Positions 51,178 through 60,598 of a DNA stretch of 64,000 nucleotides are shown here, piece by piece; within the stretch, counting starts at the first letter, position 1, and the number at the start of each line of letters is the position of its first letter. The notes beneath the pieces are model-generated. The model was not told where the DNA came from. It ran no database searches and saw nothing but the letters and a program-made list of their open reading frames with translations. A program made the translations under genes and the position numbers. This DNA comes from Nocardia iowensis. Lineage in GTDB: Bacteria > Actinomycetota > Actinomycetes > Mycobacteriales > Mycobacteriaceae. The stretch covers positions 6,448,001-6,512,000 of the forward strand of contig NZ_CP078145.1 of the NCBI RefSeq assembly GCF_019222765.1. Reading direction: 5' to 3'.

Positions 51178-52287
51178 CTACCCTTCGGCAGCCAACTGCC
51201 CGCAGGCCGCGGCAATTTCCTGGCCTCGGGTATCACGCACCGTGCAAGGCACGCCCTGGGCATTTACGCGCCGAACGAACTCGGCCTCAACAGGTTTCGG
51301 ACTGGCATCCCACTTGCTGCCCGGGGTCGGGTTCAGCGGGATCACATTGACGTGCACGCGCGAGCCCAGCGCCTTGTGCAACTTCTGCCCCAACATGTCC
51401 GCACGCCACGGCTGGTCGTTGATGTCGCGGATCAGCGCGTATTCGATGGAGACTCGGCGGCCGCTCTTGTCGGCGTAGTAGCGCGCAGCGTCGAGGACTT
51501 CGGAGATCGGCCAGCGGCTGTTCACCGGGACGAGAGTGTCGCGAAGTTCGTCGTCAGGAGTGTGCAAGGAGACCGCGAGAGTGACCGAGAGGTCTTCATC
51601 GGCCAGTTTGCGGATAGCGGGGGCCAGGCCGACGGTGGAGACGACCACGTTGCGCTGGGAGATCCCGAAGCCATCCGGCGGCGGTGCGGTGATGCGGCGG
51701 ACCGCGGCGACGACTCGCTTGTAGTTGGCCAAAGGTTCGCCCATGCCCATGAAGACGATGTTGGACAGGCGGCCCGGACCACCCGCGACTTCGCCGTCGC
51801 GCATGGCGGCCGCGGCGGCGCGGACCTGGTCGACGATTTCGGCGGTGGACAGGTTGCGGTTCAGACCGCCCTGGCCGGTCGCGCAAAAGGGGCAGGCCAT
51901 GCCGCAGCCCGCTTGGCTGGAGATGCAGAGGGTGGCGCGGTCGGGGTAGCGCATGAGAACGCTCTCCAGGAGCGTGCCGTCTCCCGCGCGCCACAACGTC
52001 TTTCGCGTCTCGCCCCCGTCACAGGCGACGTGCTTGACCACCGACATCAGCGGCGGAAACAGCGCCTCGCCGATCTTCTCGCGCACCGGCGCGGGCAGGT
52101 CCGTCATCTGCTCTGGATCGGCTTGCAACCGGCCGTAGTATTGCCGCGCGATCTGGTCCGCGCGGAACTTCGGCAGTCCCAACTCCTCGATGGCCGCCCG
52201 CCTGCCCTCGGCGTCGAGGTCGGCGAGGTGCCGCGGCGGCATGCCACGGCGCGGAGCATCGAACACGAGGGGCAGGGAGACGGTCAT
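51178..52287 (-). CDS. rlmN: 23S rRNA (adenine-2503-C2)-methyltransferase RlmN
   Basis: The protein is 369 residues. A radical-SAM enzyme: [15 protein letters not shown] holds the CxxxCxxC [4Fe-4S] ligands, and [13 protein letters not shown] holds the C-terminal Cys needed to resolve the methyl-transfer intermediate. It methylates C2 of A2503 in 23S rRNA and A37 of some tRNAs, using two SAM. I chose the ATG at 52287 with GGAG before it; the frame is open to 52353. It resumes core order as in mycobacteria (Rv2880c). Confidence 0.94.
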   Translation of the reverse strand: MTVSLPLVFDAPRRGMPPRHLADLDAEGRRAAIEELGLPKFRADQIARQYYGRLQADPEQMTDLPAPVREKIGEALFPPLMSVVKHVACDGGETRKTLWRAGDGTLLESVLMRYPDRATLCISSQAGCGMACPFCATGQGGLNRNLSTAEIVDQVRAAAAAMRDGEVAGGPGRLSNIVFMGMGEPLANYKRVVAAVRRITAPPPDGFGISQRNVVVSTVGLAPAIRKLADEDLSVTLAVSLHTPDDELRDTLVPVNSRWPISEVLDAARYYADKSGRRVSIEYALIRDINDQPWRADMLGQKLHKALGSRVHVNVIPLNPTPGSKWDASPKPVEAEFVRRVNAQGVPCTVRDTRGQEIAAACGQLAAEG

Positions 52288-52412
52288 AATTTCTCCATTC
52301 TCCCATCTGGGCGAACGGCCCGCACACTCGCCCGCGCGAAGCACGTCCGACATGCCCGGTTCATTGCCGGGAAATGCGTGTGTCCGTGATAGCGGTCGGC
52401 AATGATCGACTC

Positions 52413-52784
52413 ATGTCCACCAATCCTGAATACCAGCCGGAACCGGATCCCGACCTGACGGACGAGCGCACGGCGCCCACTCCCCCGACAGCCCCGCCTC
52501 CGGCGACCACCCCACCGACCACCGCCCCGGCAAAGCACCGCCAATCATTGTCCTCACGTACCGGCACGACCTGGGTCGGATTGGTCGCGGGTGCGTTGAT
52601 TCTGGTGGTGCTGCTGGTCTTCATCCTGCAGAACCTCGACAGGGTCGATGTCGGCCTGTTCGGCTGGCACTTCTCGTTGCCGCTCGGCGTTGCCGTGCTG
52701 CTGTCGGTCATCGGCGGTGCGCTGGTAATGGCCCTGGTCGGCGGTCTTCGCATCCTGCAACTGCGCCGCTTCGCGAAGAAGTAG
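52413..52784 (+). CDS. LapA-family (DUF1049) membrane protein
   Basis: The protein is 123 residues. A Pro/Thr-rich cytoplasmic region of about 50 residues is followed by two spans: TTWVGLVAGALILVVLLVFILQNLDRVDV and LPLGVAVLLSVIGGALVMALVGG. The I-Q-N-x-D/x-V-D-V after span 1 is the LapA signature; LRILQLRRFAKK ends it. The start is the ATG at 52413. Function in actinobacteria is unknown, related in E. coli to lipopolysaccharide assembly. It is convergent with cdsA. Confidence 0.83.
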   Translation: MSTNPEYQPEPDPDLTDERTAPTPPTAPPPATTPPTTAPAKHRQSLSSRTGTTWVGLVAGALILVVLLVFILQNLDRVDVGLFGWHFSLPLGVAVLLSVIGGALVMALVGGLRILQLRRFAKK

Positions 52785-52857
52785 TGCTCGCGGCTCGCCG
52801 GAGTAGACCGGCGTCGGGACGCGAGGACTAACAATCCCATCCGCGCGGGGCAAGACC

Positions 52858-54213
52858 TCAGAGCAGGGTGGAAAGCACCAGCCAGGAGACGAAGGCCGAG
52901 GGGAGCATGGAGTCGAGGCGGTCCATGATGCCGCCGTGGCCTGGCAGCAGGGTGCCCATGTCCTTGATGCCGAGTTCCCGTTTGATCTGCGATTCGATCA
53001 GATCGCCGCAGGTGGCGACCAGAACGAGGCCGACGCCGAGGACGACGCCGATCATCGAGTTGGCTTCCAGCAGCAGGGTGACCGTGAGCAGGCCGCCGAT
53101 GACGCTGAAGACCAGCGAGCCGCCGAACCCCTCCCAGGACTTCTTCGGGCTGATCGACGGCACCATCGGATGCTTGCCGAACAGCACCCCGGCGACGTAA
53201 CCGCCGACGTCGGAGCAGACCACCAGGATCATGAAGGTCAGCACCCGCAGATTGCCGTCGGGCTCGAGCAGCAGCAGCGTCGCGAACGAGGCGAGCAGCG
53301 GGATCCAGGCCAGTGTGAAGATGGCTATGGCGGTGTCGCGCAGGAAGTTTCGCGGTGCGGTCTGCAAGCCGTGGTCGAACAGTCGCCACACCATGCAGGT
53401 GAGCGCGGTGGCGGCGAAGGCGCCCGCGACACCGCTGGCGCCGTAGGGCCAGCCGAGCCAGAACACGGCCTGGCCGCCGACGATGAGCGGGATGCGCGGC
53501 ACCAGGACGTCGGCTTCGCGCAGTCGCTTGGCGACCTCCCAGGTGGCCACGCCGACAGCGACACCGGCGACGCCGATGAACACCTTCGGCACGAACAGCA
53601 GGATGGCGATGAGCGAGAGGCCGAGACCGAAACCGACGGCGAGTGCGGCGGGCAGGTTGCGGCCCGCCCGCGAACCGGACGTGGGAGCGGCGGCGGTCAC
53701 CACGTCGGGGCTCGAGACCGAAGGGTCCGTCGGGGTGGGCTCAGCAGGGGCGCCCTCCGGTGCGTCCGCGGCAGCGAGAGCCCAGGCGGCATCGTCTGCA
53801 GCCGCCGGGGCACCGACTGTGCGAGCACCGTCACCAGGGGCAGGGGCATCGTGGTCAGCCGCGGGAGCGCCCTGACCAACGGCCGGAACATCGTGAGCAC
53901 CGGCCGATGCCTCGCGACCAACGGCTGGAGCCTCGCGACCAACGGCCGGAGCATCGCGACCAACGGCCGGACCATCGTGACCAGCGGCCGGAGCGTCGTG
54001 ACCGGACGCCGCAGCCGAGGCTAAGGGCTCGTAACCCGACGCTCCCGCATCGCTCACGTGCTCCTGCCTCGCATCAGCTGTGCCGTTCACCGGCCTCGGC
54101 TCCTCAGCCGCACCGGTCGCGGCGGCGTTCTCGGCCACGATTGTCCCGTCGCTCAACTCGTCGTTCCGTTCGTCCCCCGCCCGGGCGGGCCTGCGGTGTT
54201 CCAATAGCGGCAT
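52858..54213 (-). CDS. cdsA: Phosphatidate cytidylyltransferase (CDP-diacylglycerol synthase), long N-terminus
   Basis: The protein is 451 residues. The C-terminal 270 residues hold eight membrane spans and the CDP-DAG synthase signature IESQIKRELGIKDMGTLLPGHGGIMDRLDS. It activates phosphatidate with CTP, the branch point to phosphatidylinositol, cardiolipin and PE. The N-terminal 175 residues are Ala/Pro/Gly/Asp-rich and disordered; residues 71-133 are about nine heptads of the type G-H/R-D/E-A-P-A-V. Mycobacterial CdsA also has a shorter disordered start. The genes frr and pyrH lie upstream on the same strand. Confidence 0.93.
   Translation of the reverse strand: MPLLEHRRPARAGDERNDELSDGTIVAENAAATGAAEEPRPVNGTADARQEHVSDAGASGYEPLASAAASGHDAPAAGHDGPAVGRDAPAVGREAPAVGREASAGAHDVPAVGQGAPAADHDAPAPGDGARTVGAPAAADDAAWALAAADAPEGAPAEPTPTDPSVSSPDVVTAAAPTSGSRAGRNLPAALAVGFGLGLSLIAILLFVPKVFIGVAGVAVGVATWEVAKRLREADVLVPRIPLIVGGQAVFWLGWPYGASGVAGAFAATALTCMVWRLFDHGLQTAPRNFLRDTAIAIFTLAWIPLLASFATLLLLEPDGNLRVLTFMILVVCSDVGGYVAGVLFGKHPMVPSISPKKSWEGFGGSLVFSVIGGLLTVTLLLEANSMIGVVLGVGLVLVATCGDLIESQIKRELGIKDMGTLLPGHGGIMDRLDSMLPSAFVSWLVLSTLL
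53815..54003 (-). repeat. 21-bp tandem repeats inside cdsA
   Basis: About nine imperfect 21-base units encode heptads such as GRDAPAV, GREAPAV and GHDAPAA in the disordered N-terminus of CdsA. The units keep frame, so copy-number change would lengthen or shorten the protein without disrupting it. Confidence 0.75.
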
Positions 54214-54276
54214 TCCCGGTGCCCGTCGTGGTTACGCAAGCTACCGCCTCCGGGCAAGTCGCTCACGCCGCCGGCA

Positions 54277-54834
54277 TCACACCTCGAGCAGTTCAGCTTC
54301 CTTGTGCTTGACCAGTTCGTCGATCTGGCCGACATATTTGGCGGTGGTCTTGTCGAGGTCCTTTTCGGCACGCCCGACCTCGTCCTCGCCCGCCTCGCCA
54401 TCCTTCTGGATGCGCGACAGTTCGTCCATGGCTTTGCGGCGGACATTGCGGATCGACACCTTCGCGTCCTCCCCCTTGCCCTTGGCCTGCTTGACCAATT
54501 CGCGGCGTCGCTCCTCGGTCAGCTGCGGTACCGAAATCCGAATGATGTCACCATTGTTGGTGGGGTTGACACCGAGATCGGAGTTGCGGATCGCGGTTTC
54601 GATCGGGCCGAGCTGGGCCTGCTCGTACGGCTTGATCACGACCATCCGCGGTTCCGGCACCGTGATGCTGGACATCTGGGTGATCGGAGTCGGCGATCCG
54701 TAGTAGTCGACAACGATCCGGGAGAACATGCCCGGGTTGGCGCGTCCGGTGCGGATGCCCGCAAGGTCGTCCTTCGCTACCGTGACAGCCTTTTCCATCT
54801 TCTCCTCGGCGTCGAAGAGCGCTTCTTCAATCAC
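54277..54834 (-). CDS. frr: Ribosome recycling factor
   Basis: The protein is 185 residues, the usual RRF length. [25 protein letters not shown] and [37 protein letters not shown] are unmistakable. With EF-G it splits the post-termination ribosome. The GTG at 54834 is preceded by GGAGGAAACGG, which fixes the start. The gene lies 50 bases downstream of pyrH, in the classical pyrH-frr-cdsA order. Confidence 0.95.
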   Translation of the reverse strand: MIEEALFDAEEKMEKAVTVAKDDLAGIRTGRANPGMFSRIVVDYYGSPTPITQMSSITVPEPRMVVIKPYEQAQLGPIETAIRNSDLGVNPTNNGDIIRISVPQLTEERRRELVKQAKGKGEDAKVSIRNVRRKAMDELSRIQKDGEAGEDEVGRAEKDLDKTTAKYVGQIDELVKHKEAELLEV

Positions 54835-54884
54835 GACCGTTTCCTCCACAGCATCGTCATCGTCATGATCCGCGGGTCGCGGGG

Positions 54885-55613
54885 TCAGGACCGAACCAAT
54901 GTGCCGATCTTCTCACCGGCGACCGCTCGGGCGATATTGCCCTTGGTCAACAAATTGAACACCAGCATCGGCATCTGGTTGTCCATACAGAGGCTGAAGG
55001 CCGTCGCGTCGGCGACCTTGAGGCCTTGTTCGATGACCTCTTTGTGGGTGATCTCGGAGTACATGGTGGCGTCGTCGTCGACCTTGGGGTCGGCGGTGAA
55101 CACCCCGTCGACGGCCTTGGCCATCAGCACCACCTCGGCGCCGATCTCCAGGGCGCGCTGCGCGGCGGTGGTGTCGGTGGAGAAGTACGGCATGCCCATG
55201 CCGGCACCGAAGATCACCACGCGGCCCTTCTCCAGGTGCCGCTTGGCGCGCAAGGGGAGGTAGGGCTCGGCGACCTGGCCCATGGTGATCGCGGTCTGCA
55301 CCCGGGTCTCGATCCCCTGCTTCTGCAGAAAGTCTTGCAGCGCAAGGCTGTTCATCACGGTGCCGAGCATGCCCATGTAGTCCGAGCGGGCGCGTTCCAT
55401 GCCGCGCTCCTCCAGCTCGGCGCCGCGGAAAAAGTTGCCGCCGCCGATCACCACGGCCACCTGCACGCCGGTCGCGACAACCTCGGCGATCTGCTCGGCG
55501 ACCGTTTCCACCACGTCCGGGTCGAGGCCGACCCGGCCGCCGCCGAACATCTCGCCACCCAATTTGAGAAGCACCCGGCGATATCCTGGGCGATCGGTCC
55601 CCGGGTCCGTCAT
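54885..55613 (-). CDS. pyrH: UMP kinase
   Basis: The protein is 242 residues. [15 protein letters not shown] is the phosphate-binding start, [11 protein letters not shown] the glycine loop, and [34 protein letters not shown] the nucleotide part of the amino-acid kinase fold. It phosphorylates UMP to UDP as a hexamer, feeding pyrimidine nucleotide synthesis. GAAGGAGAAG lies just before the ATG at 55613; open sequence up to 55700 is not coding. tsf lies upstream, separated by a terminator. Confidence 0.95.
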   Translation of the reverse strand: MTDPGTDRPGYRRVLLKLGGEMFGGGRVGLDPDVVETVAEQIAEVVATGVQVAVVIGGGNFFRGAELEERGMERARSDYMGMLGTVMNSLALQDFLQKQGIETRVQTAITMGQVAEPYLPLRAKRHLEKGRVVIFGAGMGMPYFSTDTTAAQRALEIGAEVVLMAKAVDGVFTADPKVDDDATMYSEITHKEVIEQGLKVADATAFSLCMDNQMPMLVFNLLTKGNIARAVAGEKIGTLVRS

Positions 55614-55747
55614 GGGTGTTCTTCTCCTTCGGCGGTCAACGTTGTTCTCGGCAGGCAAGTGCGTCAAAGAATTCGGCAGCTCGGAAAGGCTCCTCAACAC
55701 GGAGCGGCCCCTATCCTGCCCTATGTGTGTTCGGCGGCATAAGAAGA

Positions 55748-55781
55748 CCCCCCGTCAACCGGCATATCGGTCGACGGGGGG
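55748..55781 (-). terminator. Terminator between tsf and pyrH
   Basis: CCCCCCGTC pairs with GACGGGGGG, extended inwards by ACCG/CGGT after one mismatch, with a six-base loop. It lies 85 bases past the tsf stop and ends the rpsB-tsf unit. Confidence 0.8.
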
Positions 55782-55866
55782 CCTGCTCGCTATGGTGCTG
55801 TGCGGCGGCTGGATCTGTCCCGCGGCTCGGTCCCGGCGTTCGCCGGGATGCTCGCGCGGGGCCTGA

Positions 55867-56691
55867 TCAGCTGGCGCCGACCTCGAAGCGGGCGAAGCGG
55901 GTCACGGTGACCCCGGCCTCGTCCAGCAGGGCCTTGACGGTCTTCTTCGAATCGGTGACCGACGACTGCTCCAGCAGCACGACGTCCTTGAAGAAGCCGT
56001 TGACGCGGCCCTCGGTGATCTTCGGCAGCGCGGCCTCCGGCTTGCCCTCTTCGCGAGCGGTCTGCTCGGCGATGCGGCGCTCGTTCTCCACGATCTCGGC
56101 CGGAACCTCGTCGCGGGTCACGTACTTCGCCTTGAGCGCGGCAACCTGCATGGCGGCGGCACGGGCGGCCTCGGCCGCCGCGTCACCCTCGCCCTGGTAC
56201 TCGATCAGCACGCCGACAGCGGGCGGCAGATCGGAGGCACGCTTGTGCAGGTAGGTGGCGACCGGGCCGTCGAACGAGACCACGCGACGCAGCTCGAGCT
56301 TCTCGCCGATCTTGGCGGCGAGCGCCTGCACGGCCTCGTCGGCGGTCTGGCCACCGAGGCCGAGTGCCTTGAGCGCGTCCAGGTCGGCGGGCTTTGCGGT
56401 CGCGGCGGCAGCCACGATCTGCTCGGCCAGCGCCTGGAACTCCGCGTTCTTGGCGACGAAGTCGGTCTCGGAGTTGATCTCGAGCATGACGCCACCCTTG
56501 GCGGTGACCAGGCCCTCGGCGGTGGTCCGCTCGGCACGCTTGCCGACATCCTTCGCGCCCTTGATGCGCAGGATCTCAACAGCCTTGTCGAAGTCGCCAT
56601 CGGTCTCGGCCAGCGCGTTCTTGCAGTCCATCATCCCGGAGCCGGTGAGCTCCCGGAGCCGCTTCACATCGGCAGCGGTGTAGTTCGCCAT
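55867..56691 (-). CDS. tsf: Elongation factor Ts
   Basis: The protein is 274 residues. [27 protein letters not shown] is the EF-Ts start (UBA-like domain), and [14 protein letters not shown] is the TDFVAKN core motif contacting EF-Tu. It exchanges GDP for GTP on EF-Tu in the elongation cycle. GAAGGAGG precedes the ATG. It follows rpsB, with a hairpin in the 100-base gap, as in most bacteria. Confidence 0.96.
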   Translation of the reverse strand: MANYTAADVKRLRELTGSGMMDCKNALAETDGDFDKAVEILRIKGAKDVGKRAERTTAEGLVTAKGGVMLEINSETDFVAKNAEFQALAEQIVAAAATAKPADLDALKALGLGGQTADEAVQALAAKIGEKLELRRVVSFDGPVATYLHKRASDLPPAVGVLIEYQGEGDAAAEAARAAAMQVAALKAKYVTRDEVPAEIVENERRIAEQTAREEGKPEAALPKITEGRVNGFFKDVVLLEQSSVTDSKKTVKALLDEAGVTVTRFARFEVGAS

Positions 56692-56734
56692 CTGTGGCGA
56701 GCCTCCTTCGGAGAAAGTTCTGGAAGTACTGGGC

Positions 56735-56772
56735 AGCGGTGATCACGATCGCACGCGATCATGATCACCGCT
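56735..56772 (-). terminator. Hairpin between rpsB and tsf
   Basis: AGCGGTGATCA pairs with TGATCACCGCT and, after one mismatch, GATCGC pairs with GCGATC across a two-base loop. It is likely a partial terminator or processing site that sets the rpsB to tsf ratio. Confidence 0.65.
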
Positions 56773-56792
56773 GGAACAGCGGGTTACGAGAC

Positions 56793-57671
56793 TCAGGCCT
56801 CGGCCGGGGACTCCACCGGAGCCTCGGCAGCGGCCTCGGCCGGAGCAGCCTCGGCGGGGGCTTCGGCACCAGCCTCGGCCGGCGCGTCGGCGGCGGGTGC
56901 GGCCTGCGCGAGCAGCTCCTGCTCCCACTCGGCCAGCGGCTCGCCCGCGCCCGATTCCGGCTTGTCGTCACCGGCGGACAGACCGGCCCGCGCCTGCACG
57001 CCCTCGGCCACCGCGGAGGCGACGACCTTGGTCAGCAGTGCGGCGGAACGGATCGCGTCGTCGTTACCCGGAATCGGGTAGTCGACCAGGTCGGGGTCGC
57101 AGTTGGTGTCCAGGATCGCGATGACCGGGATGTTCAGCTTGCGCGCCTCGCCGACGGCGATGTGCTCCTTGTTGGTGTCGACGACCCAGATGGCCGAAGG
57201 CACCTTGGCCATGTCGCGGATACCGCCGAGGGTGCGCTCGAGCTTGTTCATCTCACGCGTGAGCATGAGGATTTCCTTCTTGGTGCGACCCTCGAAACCA
57301 CCGGTCTGCTCCATCGCCTCGAGCTCCTTGAGGCGCTGCAGACGCTTGTGCACGGTGGAGAAGTTGGTGAGCATGCCACCCAGCCAGCGCTGGTTGACGT
57401 AGGGCATCCCGACGCGAGTCGCCTCGGCCGCGATCGACTCCTGGGCCTGCTTCTTGGTGCCGACGAAGAGAACGGTGCCACCGTGGGCGACGGTCTCCTT
57501 GACGAACTCGTAGGCCTTGTCGATGTAGGTCAGCGTCTGCTGCAGGTCGATGATGTAGATGCCGTTGCGGTCGGTGAAGATGAACCGCTTCATCTTCGGG
57601 TTCCAGCGCCGTGTCTGGTGTCCGAAGTGCGCGCCGCTGTCCAGCAGCTGCTTCATTGTTACGACAGCCAT
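56793..57671 (-). CDS. rpsB: 30S ribosomal protein S2
   Basis: The protein is 292 residues. [53 protein letters not shown] and [17 protein letters not shown] identify S2. It has an unusually long Ala/Pro/Glu tail of about 45 residues beyond the conserved fold; actinobacterial S2 often has such tails. GGGAGCT precedes the ATG. An in-frame extension to 57857 has no ribosome site and is not S2-like. Confidence 0.96.
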   Translation of the reverse strand: MAVVTMKQLLDSGAHFGHQTRRWNPKMKRFIFTDRNGIYIIDLQQTLTYIDKAYEFVKETVAHGGTVLFVGTKKQAQESIAAEATRVGMPYVNQRWLGGMLTNFSTVHKRLQRLKELEAMEQTGGFEGRTKKEILMLTREMNKLERTLGGIRDMAKVPSAIWVVDTNKEHIAVGEARKLNIPVIAILDTNCDPDLVDYPIPGNDDAIRSAALLTKVVASAVAEGVQARAGLSAGDDKPESGAGEPLAEWEQELLAQAAPAADAPAEAGAEAPAEAAPAEAAAEAPVESPAEA

Positions 57672-57988
57672 AGCTCCCGTATCTCTCTTTCGTTTGCCGG
57701 TTGACGCAGCGAATCGGTGATTCGTTGCCCTGGCGCCTCCGAACCGTCGGACCCGACCGCGAGGGTGGGGACCAGCCGACGACTCCCTGCTCCGCACTGG
57801 CACTGTCGCGAACCCACTGATCAGTGAGCTCGATTCGAACAGCGCCGTTGCGAACAAGCACGGGGTGGCGCGCGAAGTCGGTCTATGCAGGCACAGACCG
57901 CTCGATCAGTCTACGGGGTTGGCGGCCCAGCTTCTAAATCGGCCTGTCAGGGGGTACGTGGTGGTGATGGCCGTAGGTGGAACGGAGG

Positions 57989-58016
57989 GTGTCCACAGTC
58001 GAGAAAGTTGTCCACA
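57989..58016 (+). promoter_or_regulatory. Pair of DnaA-box-like sequences in the rpsB/M23 divergent gap
   Basis: GTGTCCACA (57989-57997) and TTGTCCACA (58008-58016) are in direct orientation. The second is a perfect actinobacterial DnaA box. They lie in the otherwise gene-free 57672-58068 interval, which I see as the divergent promoter region of rpsB and the plus-strand genes. Whether DnaA binds here is unknown. Confidence 0.45.
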
Positions 58017-58068
58017 ATCCGGAGAGTGGGGGTACCGCGATCGAGTGGGTCGGATGAGGCTTTGACCC

Positions 58069-58773
58069 ATGCCTCCGAATCCGATTTCCTCGATGATGAC
58101 GCTGGTCATTCCGTTGTTCTTCACGCTCGCCTTGGTGACGGCGGCGCCTGTTGGCGCTGGGCCGTATGCGATGGGTGAGCCAGTGGTGTGGAGCGCTGGG
58201 GCCGTGGCGGGCGAGCCGCCGAGGTGGAGTGGTGGGACCGTGCCGCCTGCGTGGAGCGCCGAAGCCGCGGCGGGCGGGCCACTAGAGTCGAACGCTGCCG
58301 CTGTGCCAGCCGTGCGGAGCACCGACGCCGCAGCACGCGGACCGCTTCCGTCGAACGCCGAAGCCGTGCCTAGTGGGCCACCGACGTCGAACACCGAAGC
58401 CGTGCCACCTGCATCGAGCACCTACCCAGTCGCGGTCAGACCACGTGCGTGGAGCGCTGGGGCCGTGGGACCAGTGTCGAATGCTGAAGGTGTGGTCGGG
58501 GCGTGTACTGGTTCGTTTTGTGGGCTCGTTCGTCCGGCACCGCTGCGTTTGTCGCCGACCGGGGAGGGGGACGGTGGGTTGCTCAGGCGCGGTCTGGATC
58601 TGCTGGGTGGGGTGGGGTTCGGGGCGGGCGAGTCCTTGTTTCCGATGACTCCGCTCGATCCGGAGTTTTGTGAATACGTGGGCCCGGCGCCGTTTTTCAT
58701 GTCACCGAGCGATTCGGAGTTTTGTGGGCTGATCTCACCTGCTCCGCTGTCGCTGCCATCGGTGACCGCGTGA
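58069..58773 (+). CDS. Hypothetical Ala/Pro-rich secreted protein with internal repeats
   Basis: The protein is 234 residues. An apparent signal peptide (MMTLVIPLFFTLALVTAAPVGA) leads into degenerate Ala/Pro/Ser repeats (WSAGAVAGEP, WSAEAAAGGP, STDAAARGP, SNAEAVP). A C-terminal part contains paired motifs with Cys (DPEFCEYVGPAP and DSEFCGLISPAP). It stops six bases before the M23 peptidase GTG, so the two may be one transcript. No homolog is recognised. High GC also keeps other frames open, so the coding call is uncertain. Confidence 0.45.
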   Translation: MPPNPISSMMTLVIPLFFTLALVTAAPVGAGPYAMGEPVVWSAGAVAGEPPRWSGGTVPPAWSAEAAAGGPLESNAAAVPAVRSTDAAARGPLPSNAEAVPSGPPTSNTEAVPPASSTYPVAVRPRAWSAGAVGPVSNAEGVVGACTGSFCGLVRPAPLRLSPTGEGDGGLLRRGLDLLGGVGFGAGESLFPMTPLDPEFCEYVGPAPFFMSPSDSEFCGLISPAPLSLPSVTA

Positions 58774-58779
58774 TGTCGC

Positions 58780-59316
58780 GTGCGGTCGAGCAGCCGTGCG
58801 CTTCCGCGCCGCTTCATGCCGGTCCTGCTTGGGCTCGTACTGGTTGTGCTCACGTGCGTGGAGCAGACCGCGACTGCCGCACCCAGCGGGCGGTACGGCT
58901 GGCCACTACAGCCGCGGCCGACCGTGGTGCGGCGGTTCGACAAGCCCGCGCAGAACTGGCTGCCGGGACATCGTGGGGTCGATCTGGCTGGCACGCCTGG
59001 GCAGGCGGTGCTGGCGGCCGGGGACGGGATCGTGGTGTTCGCCGGGACGGTCGCCGACAAGCCGGTGGTGTCGATCGATCATCCAGGTGGACTGCGGACT
59101 ACGTACGAGCCGGTGCGCCCCGAGGTCTCGGTGGGGCGCCGGGTCGGGCGAGGTTCCAGGATCGGCACGTTGGAGGCCGGGCACGAAGGTTGCGGAAGCT
59201 GTCTGCACTGGGGCCTACGCAGCGAGGGCGGTGGCCGGCGCCGCCGCGAATACCTGGATCCGCTCAGGCTGCTGCACCTCACTCCCCTGCGTCTGAAACC
59301 GGTTGCGCCGTCGTGA
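58780..59316 (+). CDS. M23-family peptidoglycan metallopeptidase (Rv2891-like)
   Basis: The protein is 178 residues from a GTG (an ATG at 58816 would still leave the signal sequence). A signal peptide with FMPVLLGLVLVVLTC leads to a LytM/M23 domain. H64 and D68 in PGHRGVDLAG and H143 in CLHWGLR are the zinc ligands, with H101 in SIDHPGG as catalytic His. It is short, a bare catalytic domain, like Rv2891 next to rpsB in mycobacteria. It probably trims peptidoglycan cross-bridges outside the membrane. Confidence 0.88.
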   Translation: MRSSSRALPRRFMPVLLGLVLVVLTCVEQTATAAPSGRYGWPLQPRPTVVRRFDKPAQNWLPGHRGVDLAGTPGQAVLAAGDGIVVFAGTVADKPVVSIDHPGGLRTTYEPVRPEVSVGRRVGRGSRIGTLEAGHEGCGSCLHWGLRSEGGGRRRREYLDPLRLLHLTPLRLKPVAPS

Positions 59317-59390
59317 GCGTGGGCGCTCGGCGTGTCGGAACATACGCTGCCGAATGCTTCCCAATTCTGACGCGGGAGGACGAAGATCAA

Positions 59391-59912
59391 GTGATGGAGC
59401 ATGCGTCTGGGCAGCCGCCGTTCACCTATCCCGAAGTTGGTGCCACGAGCAGTGAGCTGCCAGCGGGCTACCACCATTTCCGGCTACGCCGCCGGATCGG
59501 TGAGGGACGCGCGCTGTTCGAGCACGCGGGTGCGGAGATCCTCGACTATCGGATGCAGAAGGGGGCGGGCGTCTTTCATGAGGCGTCCACCCCGAAGGCC
59601 GAGCCAGGCACCCAGCTGACAGTGCGACTCGGCATCGGACCGTTGGGAGTGACCGCACCGTGCCGGGTGGTGTACGTACTGTCCGCACCGAATCAGCGCG
59701 GCTTCGCCTACGGCACGCTGCCGGGCCACCCGGAAATCGGCGAGGAGCTGTTCGCCGTTGAATACGACCCAGCCGACGACGCCGTCTACGGCCTGGTCAT
59801 CGCGTTCTCGCGACCAGCGGCCTGGTACGCCCGCCTCGGCGGCCCGGTGGCCCGCCTCGTGCAGCGCTACGTCGCGGGAAGGTACATCAAAGCCCTCTCC
59901 ACTTCAGCCTGA
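59391..59912 (+). CDS. DUF1990 family protein
   Basis: The protein is 173 residues. FTYPEVGATSSELPAGYHHFRLRRRIGEG, then LGIGPLGVTAPCRVVYVL, FAYGTLPGHPEIGEELFAV and AFSRPAAWYARLGGPVARLVQRYVAGRYIKAL are typical of DUF1990. It is a soluble beta-rich domain with unknown function. GGGAGGA lies 10-13 bases before the GTG at 59391 and the ATG at 59394; the frame is open much further upstream, but that part overlaps the M23 gene and is not homologous. Confidence 0.83.
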   Translation: MMEHASGQPPFTYPEVGATSSELPAGYHHFRLRRRIGEGRALFEHAGAEILDYRMQKGAGVFHEASTPKAEPGTQLTVRLGIGPLGVTAPCRVVYVLSAPNQRGFAYGTLPGHPEIGEELFAVEYDPADDAVYGLVIAFSRPAAWYARLGGPVARLVQRYVAGRYIKALSTSA

Positions 59913-60175
59913 AACGGAGTACGCCAGCCGCCCAAGAGTTGGTGACCGAATACCGACCGTCATGCCGCCAGCCCAAGGCACCTAGCGCACGGCTGAGGGC
60001 TGCCGCGCGCCAATTGTGTGGCCGCGTACGAACTGCTAGTGAATTAGCGCGCGGCGCAACAGGAACCGCGCGGCGCGGCGGGCTCGACGCTGGTGCGGTG
60101 ACCGAGGGCAGTGAGCAGTCTGGACAGCGGCTCAGCGTCACCCTCGGGAGGGATTCGATTTCGGTCGAGCGCGGG

Positions 60176-60541
60176 CTAGAGCAGGTCGTCCAGTGCTTTG
60201 GCCTGTACGCGCAGGTCCTCCGCTTGCGCGGCGCGGCCGAGACGGTCGTACTCGTCGGCGGTGATGCTGCGGTCTGCGATCTCGGCGCGAACGATTTGTT
60301 CGATGTCGTCTTCGGTGAGCTCACGGCGGGCGACCTCGGCGACGCCCAGGCCGACCGCACTGGTTTCCACCGCACCTGCGCGCTGCTCGCCGACATCCAC
60401 GGCTTCCGCGTTGTCGATGGCGCCCAAGGTGGACCGCAGGGCGGTGATGGCCTGGCGGTCGCGGGACTTCATCGCCACGGATAGTGCGGCGCGCATGCGC
60501 TCACGCAGTGGGGGCCGATCGGTCGACGGTTCGGTTGACAT
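60176..60541 (-). CDS. GatB/YqeY-domain protein
   Basis: The protein is 121 residues. LRERMRAALSVAMKSRDRQAITALRSTLGAIDNAEAV is the YqeY start, and ELTEDDIEQIVRAEIADRSITADEYDRLGRA the helical end. YqeY resembles the tRNA-binding tail of GatB. It lies 57 bases downstream of the sulfatase on the same strand and may be co-transcribed. Its cellular role is not established. Confidence 0.83.
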   Translation of the reverse strand: MSTEPSTDRPPLRERMRAALSVAMKSRDRQAITALRSTLGAIDNAEAVDVGEQRAGAVETSAVGLGVAEVARRELTEDDIEQIVRAEIADRSITADEYDRLGRAAQAEDLRVQAKALDDLL

Positions 60542-60598
60542 GATCACCACCGTAAAGAGAGTCCGGTTTCGGAGTCGAACTGTTTTCGCATGACCGGA

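Noticed and set aside
58722..59390. Upstream extension of the DUF1990 gene
   Set aside because: It overlaps the M23 peptidase in another frame and has no DUF1990-like sequence before about 59394.
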